Below are positions 24,388 through 30,979 of a stretch of DNA of 35,163 bases, in pieces; the stretch's first letter is position 1; each line of letters starts with the position of its first letter. A model generated the notes under the pieces. It was not told the DNA's origin, searched no databases, and saw only the letters and a list, made by a program, of their open reading frames with translations. The stretch comes from Streptomyces huiliensis (GTDB taxonomy: Bacteria; Actinomycetota; Actinomycetes; Streptomycetales; Streptomycetaceae). Both the position numbers and the translations under genes were made by a program. The stretch spans positions 1-35,163 of the forward strand of contig NZ_JAIQLH010000159.1 in NCBI RefSeq assembly GCF_020037025.1. Reading direction: 5' to 3'.

Positions 24388-24690
24388 ATGGGGCAGCCGC
24401 ACGGGAACGCCTTTCGGGCCGAGGGCGGGGTCGGGATCGGCGGAGTCGGAATCGGGAGCCCGCGGGAGCGCCGCGGGTACGCCGAGGGGGCCCGCGGCGG
24501 GTGGGGCCGCGCGCCGGACCGGGGTCGGGAGCCGGGCCCGGAAGGCCGGGCCGGCCGCTCTACGGAGGTGCCGTGGTACGGGAGTTCCGCTAGACGGGGA
24601 TCGCGACGCCGACGGCGATCGCGTGCAACGGCGCGGGGCGCGTGCGAGGAGCCGCGACGGAACGGGTGTGGTTCTCGCTCACACACCTGA
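24388..24690 (+). CDS. Possible small gene opposite the siderophore synthetase leader
   Basis: A 100-codon frame starts at an ATG behind an excellent ribosome site (GGAGGAGGAG, five bases before). The first 65 codons have about 91% G/C at third positions, then the bias fades and the product becomes Arg/Ser-rich. It has Gly-rich VGIGGVGIGS near residue 15-24, no domain and no membrane segment. It is antisense to the leader of the siderophore gene and ends just before the iron box. The purine-rich strand could produce this frame by chance, so it is a weak call. Confidence 0.25.
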   Translation: MGQPHGNAFRAEGGVGIGGVGIGSPRERRGYAEGARGGWGRAPDRGREPGPEGRAGRSTEVPWYGSSARRGSRRRRRSRATARGACEEPRRNGCGSRSHT

Positions 24691-24720
24691 CCTTAGGTTA
24701 GGCAACCCTAACCCTGTCAA
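24690..24720 (-). promoter_or_regulatory. Leftward promoter overlapped by an iron box (DmdR/IdeR type)
   Basis: TTAGGTTAGGCAACCCTAA (24693-24711) closely matches the 19-bp DmdR1/IdeR iron box as I remember it (TTAGGTTAGGCTCACCTAA). On the minus strand a perfect TTGACA (24720-24715) and TAAGGT (24695-24690, 19-bp spacing) surround it, so the Fe-bound repressor would block a promoter reading toward the siderophore synthetase gene. The resulting leader is about 385 nt. Confidence 0.8.
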
Positions 24721-24764
24721 CGCGAGCGTGAAATATGCCCACTTACGCCTCAAATATTCCCGCA

Positions 24765-24816
24765 CACCGCAAACCCCCGACACCGCAAACCCCCGACCTG
24801 GCAAACCCCCGACCCC
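24765..24816 (+). repeat. 16-bp tandem repeat upstream of the GNAT gene
   Basis: CACCGCAAACCCCCGA occurs exactly at 24765-24780 and 24781-24796, with a third copy (CCTGGCAAACCCCCGA) at 24797-24812 and a partial fourth. It is followed by GCAAA-GTCG-TTTGC (24817-24830), an inverted repeat built from the same GCAAA. It lies 32-97 bp before the GNAT start and could be a multi-site operator. Confidence 0.65.
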
Positions 24817-24861
24817 GCAAAGTCGTTTGCTCCCCCCACCCCCACCTGGAACGGTCACCCC

Positions 24862-25362
24862 ATGACCGCTTCCACCACACGGACCACCGTCCGCCTCCTG
24901 CTCCCCGACGCATGGCGGCTCTACCGCTCCGTCCGCCTGGCCGCACTCGCCGACGCGCCCGAGGCGTTCGGCTCCACCTGGGCCGCCGAACACGCCTTCA
25001 CGGAGGAGAAGTGGCGGGAGCGCCTCTCCCGGCGCACGACCTTCCTCGCGGAACGCGACGGCGCCCCCTGCGGCCTGGCCGGCACCGTCCCCGCCGGCCC
25101 CCGGACCGCCGAACTCGTCTCCTTCTGGGTCGCCCCCACCGCCCGCGGCACGGGCGCCGCCGACCTCCTCCTCGACGCGGCCCTCACCTGGACCGCCACC
25201 CACGGCCACACCGAACTCCGCCTCTGGGTCACCGAAGACAACCCCCGCGCCGAACGCTTCTACCTCCGCCACGGCTTCACCCGCACGGGAGACTCCCAGC
25301 CCGTCCGCCCGAACGAGCCCCGCCTGGAACACGCGATGTCCCGCCCGGTCGCGGCGGCGTGA
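24862..25362 (+). CDS. GNAT-family N-acetyltransferase
   Basis: A 166-residue single-domain acetyl-CoA-dependent transferase. It shows LAALADAPEAFGSTWAAE (residues about 28-45), a pattern common in the RimI/YkkB-like branch, the CoA-binding block SFWVAPTARGTGAADLLLDAAL (about 87-108), and ELRLWVTEDNPRAERFYLRHGFTRTG at the end of the fold. The substrate is unknown. The ATG at 24862 has only a weak GGAA site. It is divergent from the siderophore promoter and convergent with the Cys-rich operon, with which it shares a terminator. Confidence 0.92.
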   Translation: MTASTTRTTVRLLLPDAWRLYRSVRLAALADAPEAFGSTWAAEHAFTEEKWRERLSRRTTFLAERDGAPCGLAGTVPAGPRTAELVSFWVAPTARGTGAADLLLDAALTWTATHGHTELRLWVTEDNPRAERFYLRHGFTRTGDSQPVRPNEPRLEHAMSRPVAAA

Positions 25363-25413
25363 CGGGAGGCCGTCCTTGCCCGGCGGGCCGGCGCACACGT
25401 CTTCGCACACGCC

Positions 25414-25442
25414 CTCGCGCCCGGCCGAAGACCGGGCGCGAG
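25414..25442. terminator. Bidirectional terminator between GNAT gene and Cys-rich operon
   Basis: CTCGCGCCCGG (25414-25424) pairs perfectly over 11 bp with CCGGGCGCGAG (25432-25442) around a 7-nt loop. It lies 51 bp past the GNAT stop and 26 bp past the end of the minus-strand operon. Confidence 0.75.
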
Positions 25443-25468
25443 AAGCCGGAACCGGAAGGCTTGCAGCT

Positions 25469-26278
25469 TCAGAGGCACTGCAGCGCGCCGCCGGGGCCCT
25501 GCAGGCAGCCGTCGGGGCAGCACTTGCCGTCGCAGCAGCTCGCGGGCGCGTCGCAGCAGCTGTCCGCGCACCGCACCTGGTTCGTCCGGCAGCAGCCCCA
25601 GGACGTCCGCTTGTCCGGCGGGCAGCAGCCCTGCGCGGTGCAGGTCTCGTCCGGCGCGCAGAGCTGTCCGTGGCAGCGGACGTGACCCGGCGGGGTGCAC
25701 AGCCCCTCGACGCAGGTCTCGCCCGGGTCGCAGCACCGGCCGCCGCAGACCACGTTGCCCGTCGGGCAGAGCACCCCGTCCGCGCACTGCTCCTGCCCAG
25801 GCCAGTAACAGGTGCCGTGGCAGCAGCCCTGCCCCGGCTCGCAGCAGGTGCGGCCGCAGCACGGGTGGCCGGGCTCGCAGCAGGTGCCGGCGCAGCACTC
25901 GTGACCGGGCGCGCAGCACTGCCGCCAGGGGTTGTGCCCGTCGTCGGACATGCAGCATTCATGGGTCTTGGGGCAGCACTCCACGGGGGCGATGCCGTAC
26001 GAGAGGGGCCAGATGCAGCTCTTCACGTCGGGCTGCTGACAGGACGGCCGCACGTCCCCGGCGTGCGGATGCGCGCAGGACGACACGCAGGGTGGTTTGC
26101 ACTCGTAGGGGTAACCTCCTTCCGCCACGCACTCGCTGATGCAGTCCTCCACGCAGCTGTCCGCCAGGTGCACCCGGTCGTCCACGGGCGCGGTGGCGGG
26201 TACGGCGGCGGGCGGCGTACGGTACCGCCGGCGCGCCGGGTACAGCGTGGCTTCGGCGGTGGTCGTCGGTGCTGACAT
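25469..26278 (-). CDS. Cysteine-rich repeat protein (48 Cys in 269 residues)
   Basis: The first 41 residues are basic and Ala/Pro/Thr-rich with no Cys or signal peptide; the remainder is about 21% cysteine with 14 CC pairs. Residues 121-156 are three tandem 12-residue units, CC(A/E)PG(H/Q)xCCxxT, and CC-x5-CC and CC-x3-CC spacing recurs (CCPKTHECC at 101-109; CCDAPASCC at 241-249). The spacing recalls granulin-type disulfide ladders or metal-binding clusters, but I recognise no bacterial family. With no export signal it would be made in the cytoplasm, where metal or modification is more likely than disulfides. The ATG at 26278 has GGGAGGTG upstream; a GTG at 26296 would put that site inside the gene. 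It is last in the five-gene protease operon and may be its substrate. Confidence 0.88.
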   Translation of the reverse strand: MSAPTTTAEATLYPARRRYRTPPAAVPATAPVDDRVHLADSCVEDCISECVAEGGYPYECKPPCVSSCAHPHAGDVRPSCQQPDVKSCIWPLSYGIAPVECCPKTHECCMSDDGHNPWRQCCAPGHECCAGTCCEPGHPCCGRTCCEPGQGCCHGTCYWPGQEQCADGVLCPTGNVVCGGRCCDPGETCVEGLCTPPGHVRCHGQLCAPDETCTAQGCCPPDKRTSWGCCRTNQVRCADSCCDAPASCCDGKCCPDGCLQGPGGALQCL

Positions 26279-26303
26279 CGGTCCTGCACCTCCCACGGCG
26301 GGA

Positions 26304-27296
26304 TCACCGGTCGTAGTACGGCGACAACTTGGTCACCAGGAACGGGAACTCCTCCGTCACGTCGACGCGGACGAAGTACTTCTCCGTGACGTCCGTCGTC
26401 CGCCCGGTGTACGAGAAGACGACGTCCAGGATGTTCCGCGTGCCGCTCAGGCGCGAGGGCCGGGTGTCGATGGCCGTCAGCGACGAGCCGCCGGCGTACG
26501 CCTCCGCGGTCCTGGCGTAGACGCTGGGGTACCGCACCACCAGGTAGTTCAGCGCCCGGTGGGCGTCGGAGGCCCCCGCGTTGTCGGTCAGGTGCATCAC
26601 CCGCTCGAACAGCTCCTCGGCCGCGGACCGGAACCGGGTCTCCTCCAGCGCCTCCGGCCGGGGCAGCGCCCGGACGAGCGACGCGGTGTCGAAGGTGAAG
26701 ATCTGGTCGAACGTCACCACGGGGAGGGCCAGGCCGCCGCACCGCCCGGGGGCGGCGAGCGGGCCCCGCAGCCCGACCAGCCCGTGCAGGTCCGTCGGCC
26801 GCGACTCCCCCAGCGCCTCGACGAGCAGGGAGAAGTCGACCGGGTCGCGGGGCCGTACGAGATAGGTCTCCAGCCCCTGGACGGTGAGGACGTAGCACAG
26901 CCGGCGGGCCAGATACCGGTTCCGCGGGTCCGCGACGACGGCCTGGAGGGTCTGCCGGTCTGTGAGGTCCACGGCCTCGGCGCGGCCGACGGCCTGGGCG
27001 AACTCCTTCTCGACCCCGAGGCTGGGGAACTGCGGCTCGACGCGGCCGAGCGCGTACACGTACGACGGCGTCCCGTAGGGGTGGTTCCGGTAGGGGCGGT
27101 CCCCGTCGTCGGGGCCGGGGGGCGCGCCTCCGCCGCAGGTCCGGCAGGGAGGCGGCCCGTCCGCCTCCTCCGGAACGGACGCGGTGAGGACCCGCCCGGC
27201 GGGTTCGGGGGGCGGCGCCTCGTGAACGGGCGGGCCGGGGTCGGGGGTTCCGCGGCCGGGCATCTCGTCGTGGCCGGACATCTCGTGGTCGGACAT
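26304..27296 (-). CDS. PatG C-terminal-domain-like protein
   Basis: A 330-residue protein. Residues 1-50 are His/Met/Asp then Pro-rich (MSDHEMSGHDEMPGRG), followed by a CRTCGG knuckle (Cys 51, 54). Residues about 78-330 match what I recall of the C-terminal domain of PatA/PatG-type cyanobactin maturation proteases: YVYALGRVEPQFPSLGVEKEF, YLARRLCYVLTVQGLETYLVRPRDP, TFDQIFTFDTASLVRALPRP, and the ending VDVTEEFPFLVTKLSPYYDR. Here the domain stands alone while the subtilase is a separate gene upstream. It probably pairs with that protease. ATG 27296 has AAGGGAA eight bases before. No membrane segments. Function of this domain is unsettled even in cyanobactin systems. Confidence 0.75.
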   Translation of the reverse strand: MSDHEMSGHDEMPGRGTPDPGPPVHEAPPPEPAGRVLTASVPEEADGPPPCRTCGGGAPPGPDDGDRPYRNHPYGTPSYVYALGRVEPQFPSLGVEKEFAQAVGRAEAVDLTDRQTLQAVVADPRNRYLARRLCYVLTVQGLETYLVRPRDPVDFSLLVEALGESRPTDLHGLVGLRGPLAAPGRCGGLALPVVTFDQIFTFDTASLVRALPRPEALEETRFRSAAEELFERVMHLTDNAGASDAHRALNYLVVRYPSVYARTAEAYAGGSSLTAIDTRPSRLSGTRNILDVVFSYTGRTTDVTEKYFVRVDVTEEFPFLVTKLSPYYDR

Positions 27297-27349
27297 GGCT
27301 CGTTCCCTTCCGTGTGCCGAAGCCCCCCACCACCCGCCCCTTAGGTCCG

Positions 27350-27571
27350 CTAGGTCCGCCTCCCTCCCTTCCCGGAGAACACCAGCCACCGGTTGAGGGC
27401 GGCGGCCCGCCGTTCGCAGCCTCCGCAGGGGTGCAGTCCGGTGGCCCGCGTGGCGCGTTTCACCAGGTCGCCGAGGCCGACGTCCGCGTCGTTGACGAAC
27501 CCGGGGAGCCGGAGGCGTGCCCTCTGCTCCTCCTCGCCGCCCGTCACGCGGTCCCGGTCGTCACCGTTCAT
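27350..27571 (-). CDS. 73-residue CGGC-motif protein
   Basis: A small protein: acidic/basic N-terminus, then LPGFVNDADVGLGDLVKRATRATGLHPCGGCERRAAALNRWLVF. The GDLVKRATRATG helix followed by CGGC (Cys near 49 and 52) and RxxxLN resembles short zinc-knuckle-like tails in other small bacterial proteins, but I cannot name the family. The ATG at 27571 has an ideal GAGGAGG site. A second ATG at 27586 overlaps the subtilase stop (ATGA), so translation is coupled either way. Given its place between the protease and the PatG-like gene it may be an adaptor or a substrate. Confidence 0.8.
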   Translation of the reverse strand: MNGDDRDRVTGGEEEQRARLRLPGFVNDADVGLGDLVKRATRATGLHPCGGCERRAAALNRWLVFSGKGGRRT

Positions 27572-27582
27572 CACCGTCCTCC

Positions 27583-28467
27583 TCATCGGTCGGCCGTGCG
27601 CAGCGTCCGGTACGCCTCCCAGGCGTTCAGCAGCGGCGGCGCGACGGAGGTGCGTCCGGCCGCCGACGCCCGTACCGCGGCGAGCAGTTCCACCGGTTCC
27701 GCCCGGGGGAACTCCGACCACAGCAGGGCGAGCGTGCCCGTGACAACGGCCGCGGCGGCGCTCGTCCCGCCGAACGGCCGCAGGCCGCCCCCGGCGGCGA
27801 GGCTGCGTACCCCCGTGCCCACCGCGCCCACACCGCGCCGGCCGATCGACGGCCCCAGGCTGGAGGAGCCCAGGGGGCCGGCCGGGCCGTAGGCCACGAC
27901 GGGGACGACCGAGCGGTGCCGGAGGACCGGGGAGCCGCCCAGCGCCCCTTGGTTCCCGGCCGCGGCGACGATCACCGCGCCGCGGCGCAGGGCGTGCTCC
28001 AACGCCTCGTGCAGGGGCCCGGGTCCGCCGTGCTGCCGGGCGTTCAGCGCCAGGCTGACGTTGACCACCCGGGCGCCGGCGTCGACCGTCTCCACGAGCG
28101 CGGCGGCCAGTTCGTCGGCCGCGGCGGTGCCGGGCGCTCCCGGGGCGGCGGCGAAGGACAGGCTCCGCACCAGCAGCGGTGCTCCCGGGCAGATGCCCGG
28201 CGCGCCCGAGTCGCGCGCCGCGACGAGCATGCCTGCCACGGACGTCCCGTGCAGCGTGGCCGGGTCCGGGTCCGCACCGGCGGGCGCGGACGGCCCGAGG
28301 AATGCCAGCCGGGCGGCGCGGGCGAGGCCGGGGTGTCCGGCGCTCACCGGCCCGTCGACGAGGCCGACCGCCCCGGACCGCCGGCCGTCGGTCCGTGCCA
28401 TCAGGGGCGGCAGGGACACCGGCGCGAGGGGGTCGGTCCCGTAGCGGACGTCGCAGGTCACCGTCAT
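27583..28467 (-). CDS. Compact subtilisin-family (S8) serine protease, PatA/PatG-like
   Basis: A 294-residue subtilase with the full triad: Asp 38 (GLVDGPV), His 73 (LHGTSVAGM) and Ser 236 (FGGTSAAAA), plus oxyanion Asn 172 (AAGNQG). It lacks a signal peptide, an I9 prodomain and C-terminal additions, so it is a cytoplasmic, minimal protease domain. That, with a PatG-C-like protein two genes on, fits proteases that cut RiPP precursors rather than secreted digestive subtilisins. The ATG at 28467 is the first start that gives a normal subtilase N-terminus (a GTG immediately precedes it); its ribosome site is poor, suggesting coupling to the upstream gene, 40 bp away. The stop overlaps a potential start of the next gene. 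Confidence 0.9.
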   Translation of the reverse strand: MTVTCDVRYGTDPLAPVSLPPLMARTDGRRSGAVGLVDGPVSAGHPGLARAARLAFLGPSAPAGADPDPATLHGTSVAGMLVAARDSGAPGICPGAPLLVRSLSFAAAPGAPGTAAADELAAALVETVDAGARVVNVSLALNARQHGGPGPLHEALEHALRRGAVIVAAAGNQGALGGSPVLRHRSVVPVVAYGPAGPLGSSSLGPSIGRRGVGAVGTGVRSLAAGGGLRPFGGTSAAAAVVTGTLALLWSEFPRAEPVELLAAVRASAAGRTSVAPPLLNAWEAYRTLRTADR

Positions 28468-28507
28468 CACCGCGGCAGGCGGGAAAGTCCCGTGGAACCC
28501 TTGGGGG

Positions 28508-28894
28508 TTACGGGTTGAAGTCGCCGGACGCCGTGGCCGCCTTGCAGTCCGGCCCGACCGACTCGTCGAGGTTGCCGGACGAGCGGAGCCAGATCTCGGC
28601 GTACACCTCTTCGTGGCCGATCTCCGTGTCCGCGACGTCCGTGGGCAGGATGATGCCGAAGTGACGGCCCACGGTGGACGCCGTGGCCACGAAGGTGACC
28701 GGGTTCGGCGCGGTGAGGTTGTCGTCGCCGCCACCGAAGGGAGCGCCGCTGTCGGACTCCCGGAGCCGGATGAACTCCGTGAAGGTGCCGTTGATCTCAG
28801 CGGGGTCGAACTTGGCGGTGTAGGTGACGTCGAACCGGTAGTTGTCGCCGCCCACGGGTCCGCCAGTGATCTTCGGATTCGCTACCACGCACAC
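28508..28894 (-). CDS. Hypothetical beta-rich protein at the head of the protease operon
   Basis: A 128-residue protein with alternating hydrophobic pattern (NYRFDVTYTAKF, TFTEFIRLRESD, PVTFVATASTVG, EVYAEIWLRSSG), suggesting a beta sandwich, and an acidic C-terminal tail with one Cys (PDCKAATASGDFNP). Cys is also near the N-terminus (MCVVANPKI). I recognise no family. The GTG at 28894 is preferred because AGAGGGTGG lies just upstream; GTG codons at 28903 and 28888 are alternatives. It is the first gene of the five-gene minus-strand operon and may be a substrate or structural partner of the protease. Confidence 0.75.
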   Translation of the reverse strand: MCVVANPKITGGPVGGDNYRFDVTYTAKFDPAEINGTFTEFIRLRESDSGAPFGGGDDNLTAPNPVTFVATASTVGRHFGIILPTDVADTEIGHEEVYAEIWLRSSGNLDESVGPDCKAATASGDFNP

Positions 28895-29038
28895 GCCAAC
28901 CACCCTCTTGCGCTAGAGATATGAGTGAACGTTAAACCACCTCTGTGGCAGGGCCCATGAGGGCCTTCACTCCGGCCGACGCAAAGACCTGCGCCGACGC
29001 GGCGAGTTGCGTCTGCTCTTCCAGGCAAACACCGGTAC
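28895..29038. promoter_or_regulatory. Promoter region of the five-gene operon
   Basis: A local AT-rich patch (about 28913-28938: leftward GTTTAACGTTCACTCATATC, with the AACGTT palindrome) precedes the first gene. CATATC may be a -10 box but no -35 at proper spacing is convincing. Short CCAC/GTGG and GGCCC/GGGCC hairpins lie just behind. Confidence 0.35.
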
Positions 29039-29626
29039 TCACGTGATGCAAGTGCCGCCCAGCGGCACCCCCCGCCCCCACAGCTCCTCCGCATGCTCGA
29101 CAAACCGGTCGAACAGCCCGCCGTCCCCCTGCCGCCGCAGATGCAGCATCGGCGAGTCGTGCCCGACCAGGCTGGCCAGATGCGGCGTCACCAACGCGTC
29201 GCCGTCGAACCGGAAGACCGACAGGCTCACGTGGTTGACGGCGTCTTCGGGCGCACTGAACCGCGCCTCCACGACCGGCGCCAGCTCGCGCAGATGCCGC
29301 AACGTCATCCGGATCCGCGCCGAGACCGTCAGCACCGCGTCCTCGACGACCTCCCGGTTGCGGGTCACCTCACCGTCCGGGTCGCCGACCAGGAACCGCA
29401 CCCGACACCCGGCACCGGCCTTGCGCCGCAGCACGTCGGAGAGGACGGGCACATGGGTCCACAGGAAGTAGTCGGTGTACCCGGCGAAGACGAGCTCCTC
29501 CCGCGCACCGGCGATCAACTCCCCCCACAGCGTGGACGGGCAGGCCGAGCGGTAGGGGTAACTGCGCACCAGCTCCCGGTCGTGGCCGGACTTGATGCGG
29601 ACCTTGACGAGGTGGGGCCGGTTCAT
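29039..29626 (-). CDS. DUF5919-like (phospholipase-D-like fold) protein without HTH
   Basis: A 195-residue protein beginning MNRPHLVKVRIKSGHDRE. I recall closely similar sequence as the C-terminal effector part of Streptomyces XRE-type regulators (DUF5919): YRSACPSTLWGELIAGAREELVFAGYTDYFLW, CRVRFLVGDPDGEVTRNREVVE, SLSVFRFDGDALVTPHLASLVGHDSPMLHLRR. No helix-turn-helix precedes it: the ATG is the first start and the sequence upstream is low-complexity. It could be a natural standalone form or a decayed regulator. A poor GAAGAG ribosome site touches the start. Confidence 0.6.
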   Translation of the reverse strand: MNRPHLVKVRIKSGHDRELVRSYPYRSACPSTLWGELIAGAREELVFAGYTDYFLWTHVPVLSDVLRRKAGAGCRVRFLVGDPDGEVTRNREVVEDAVLTVSARIRMTLRHLRELAPVVEARFSAPEDAVNHVSLSVFRFDGDALVTPHLASLVGHDSPMLHLRRQGDGGLFDRFVEHAEELWGRGVPLGGTCIT

Positions 29627-29644
29627 CTCTTCGTCCGCTCCCTC

Positions 29645-29671
29645 GGTGGGGCCGGTGGGGCCGGTGGGGCC
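29645..29671 (+). repeat. 9-bp tandem repeat
   Basis: GGTGGGGCC is repeated three times just upstream of the DUF5919-like gene. No other signal is seen in 29672-29782. Confidence 0.6.
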
Positions 29672-29782
29672 TTCCCGGACCGCACCGGTCCGGGGCCGCG
29701 GCCGTTCGCCGTGACACGGCGATGCTTCCCGGCGGCTCCGGCCGAACCACGGGTTCCGCGAGTACGGGAAGCCTCATGCCGG

Positions 29783-29824
29783 CGGGGGCGCCCGCGCCGG
29801 TCGTGACCGGTACGGGCGCCCCCG
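29783..29824 (-). terminator. Terminator of the class-2 lipase gene
   Basis: A perfect 12-bp stem CGGGGGCGCCCG (29783-29794) with CGGGCGCCCCCG (29813-29824); the loop contains a second small hairpin CCGGT/ACCGG. It begins 27 bp past the lipase stop. Confidence 0.75.
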
Positions 29825-29850
29825 GGGAGGTGGGCGGACGTTTCAGCGCC

Positions 29851-30747
29851 TCAGCTCACCATGTCCGCGCACGTCGCGGGCGAGGCGTGGGACGGGTCGA
29901 GGGCGTTGGCGACCTCCTTGAAGGCGACGCGGTCGATGGTGCCGATCGCGAGGTGTTCGGAGAGGTCGACCGCGCAGCGGTCCTGGAGCAGGATGTTGCG
30001 GACGTTCGGGCCGGAGAGGTACGCGGTCTGGTACGGGGTGACGACCTCGTCGTACTTGGTGGCGATGACCGTGTAGCTGACGCCGGGGACCGTGTCCGGC
30101 CGGGAGTTGAGCTTCTTGATGAACTCCGAGCCGACGGCCTGGTCGGTGAGGCCGGGGGTGAGGCCGTGGATCGCCTGGCGGGCGCCCGGGATCAGGTCCA
30201 TGAGCTTGGTCAGGCCGGAGAGGGTGGTCCCGTGGTTGGACGGGGCCAGGGCGGTCAGGGAGTTCACCTTGCCCGCGCCGTCCAGGAAGTTGAGGTAGTA
30301 GCGCGGCATCACGCCGCCGCCCTGGGAGTGGCCGACGAGGTCCACCTTCGGGGCGCCGGTGGCCTCGCGGACGCGGTCGACGTACGCGGAGAGCTGGGCC
30401 GAGGACTTCTCGACCGGGCCGAGGCCGTTGAAGACCGGGACGCCGGGGAGCTGGCCGTAGTCCAGCGAGAAGACGCAGTAGCCGCGGTTCTTCAGGTAGG
30501 GCGCGAGGAACAGCCAGTTGTCGACCGAGTTGCCGAGGGTGCCGTGGATCAGGACGACGGGCCGGGGGTGCTCGGACGACGGCTTGCAGGAGAAGTCGTT
30601 CCAGCCACGGCTGACCTTCCCGGCACCGGCGTCCGCCGCGGCCGGTGCCGCCGCGCCGACGCCCAGCAGCAGGGCCAGGGCGGGCAGCAGCGTGCCCAGC
30701 ATCCGGAGGAGGCGGCGGACGGGAGGGAGTCTTCGCATTCCGGTCAT
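29851..30747 (-). CDS. Secreted class-2 lipase (EstA/LipA-like alpha/beta hydrolase)
   Basis: A 298-residue precursor with a basic N-terminus (MRRLPPVRRLLR), a long hydrophobic core (LPALALLLGVG) and an APAAADA cleavage region near 34-40. The mature enzyme has LIHGTLG (oxyanion loop, about 67-72) and the triad Ser 141 (GHSQGG), Asp 233 (KYDEVVTP) and His 265 (SEHLAIG). Cys 54/91 and 258/293 may form two disulfides. It hydrolyses lipid esters outside the cell. The ATG at 30747 has GAGG eight bases upstream; an in-frame ATG at 30738 is an alternative. Confidence 0.93.
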   Translation of the reverse strand: MTGMRRLPPVRRLLRMLGTLLPALALLLGVGAAAPAAADAGAGKVSRGWNDFSCKPSSEHPRPVVLIHGTLGNSVDNWLFLAPYLKNRGYCVFSLDYGQLPGVPVFNGLGPVEKSSAQLSAYVDRVREATGAPKVDLVGHSQGGGVMPRYYLNFLDGAGKVNSLTALAPSNHGTTLSGLTKLMDLIPGARQAIHGLTPGLTDQAVGSEFIKKLNSRPDTVPGVSYTVIATKYDEVVTPYQTAYLSGPNVRNILLQDRCAVDLSEHLAIGTIDRVAFKEVANALDPSHASPATCADMVS

Positions 30748-30840
30748 GACGGGAACCTCGCAGGTGGGAGAGGGCGCACGGGAGCGGCACGACGGCTAGG
30801 GGGGTGCCTCGCGCTGAAAGGGCATCAACTTACGTGCGAG

Positions 30841-30899
30841 TAGGTTGCGGGAAGGTCATGACTTCGTCAAGAAGTTCGACATCTCTTCGTTCGTACGAA
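30841..30899 (-). promoter_or_regulatory. Candidate promoter and palindrome upstream of the lipase
   Basis: On the minus strand TTGACG (30870-30865) and AACCTA (30846-30841) are 18 bp apart. Just upstream is the perfect palindrome TTCGTACGAA (30890-30899). The tract is AT-richer than its surroundings. Prediction from consensus only. Confidence 0.35.
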
Positions 30900-30979
30900 T
30901 TCGGCCAGTTACGCGGCAGTAACCGTGAGGTGGTACCGAGCGGCGTCCCCAACCCCAGCCCGGCGTCCAGCCCCAGCCC

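Noticed and set aside
24285..24686. 133-codon minus-strand frame between the iron box and the siderophore gene
   Set aside because: Its third-position GC is low at the start, it is Arg/Pro-rich with no ribosome site, and it overlaps the synthetase start. A leaderless GTG cannot be fully excluded, but it is not coding-like.
25469..26278. Reading the Cys-rich gene as a frameshift artefact or out-of-frame translation
   Set aside because: The regular CC spacing, a proper ribosome site, the operon context and a terminator just after its stop all support a real gene.
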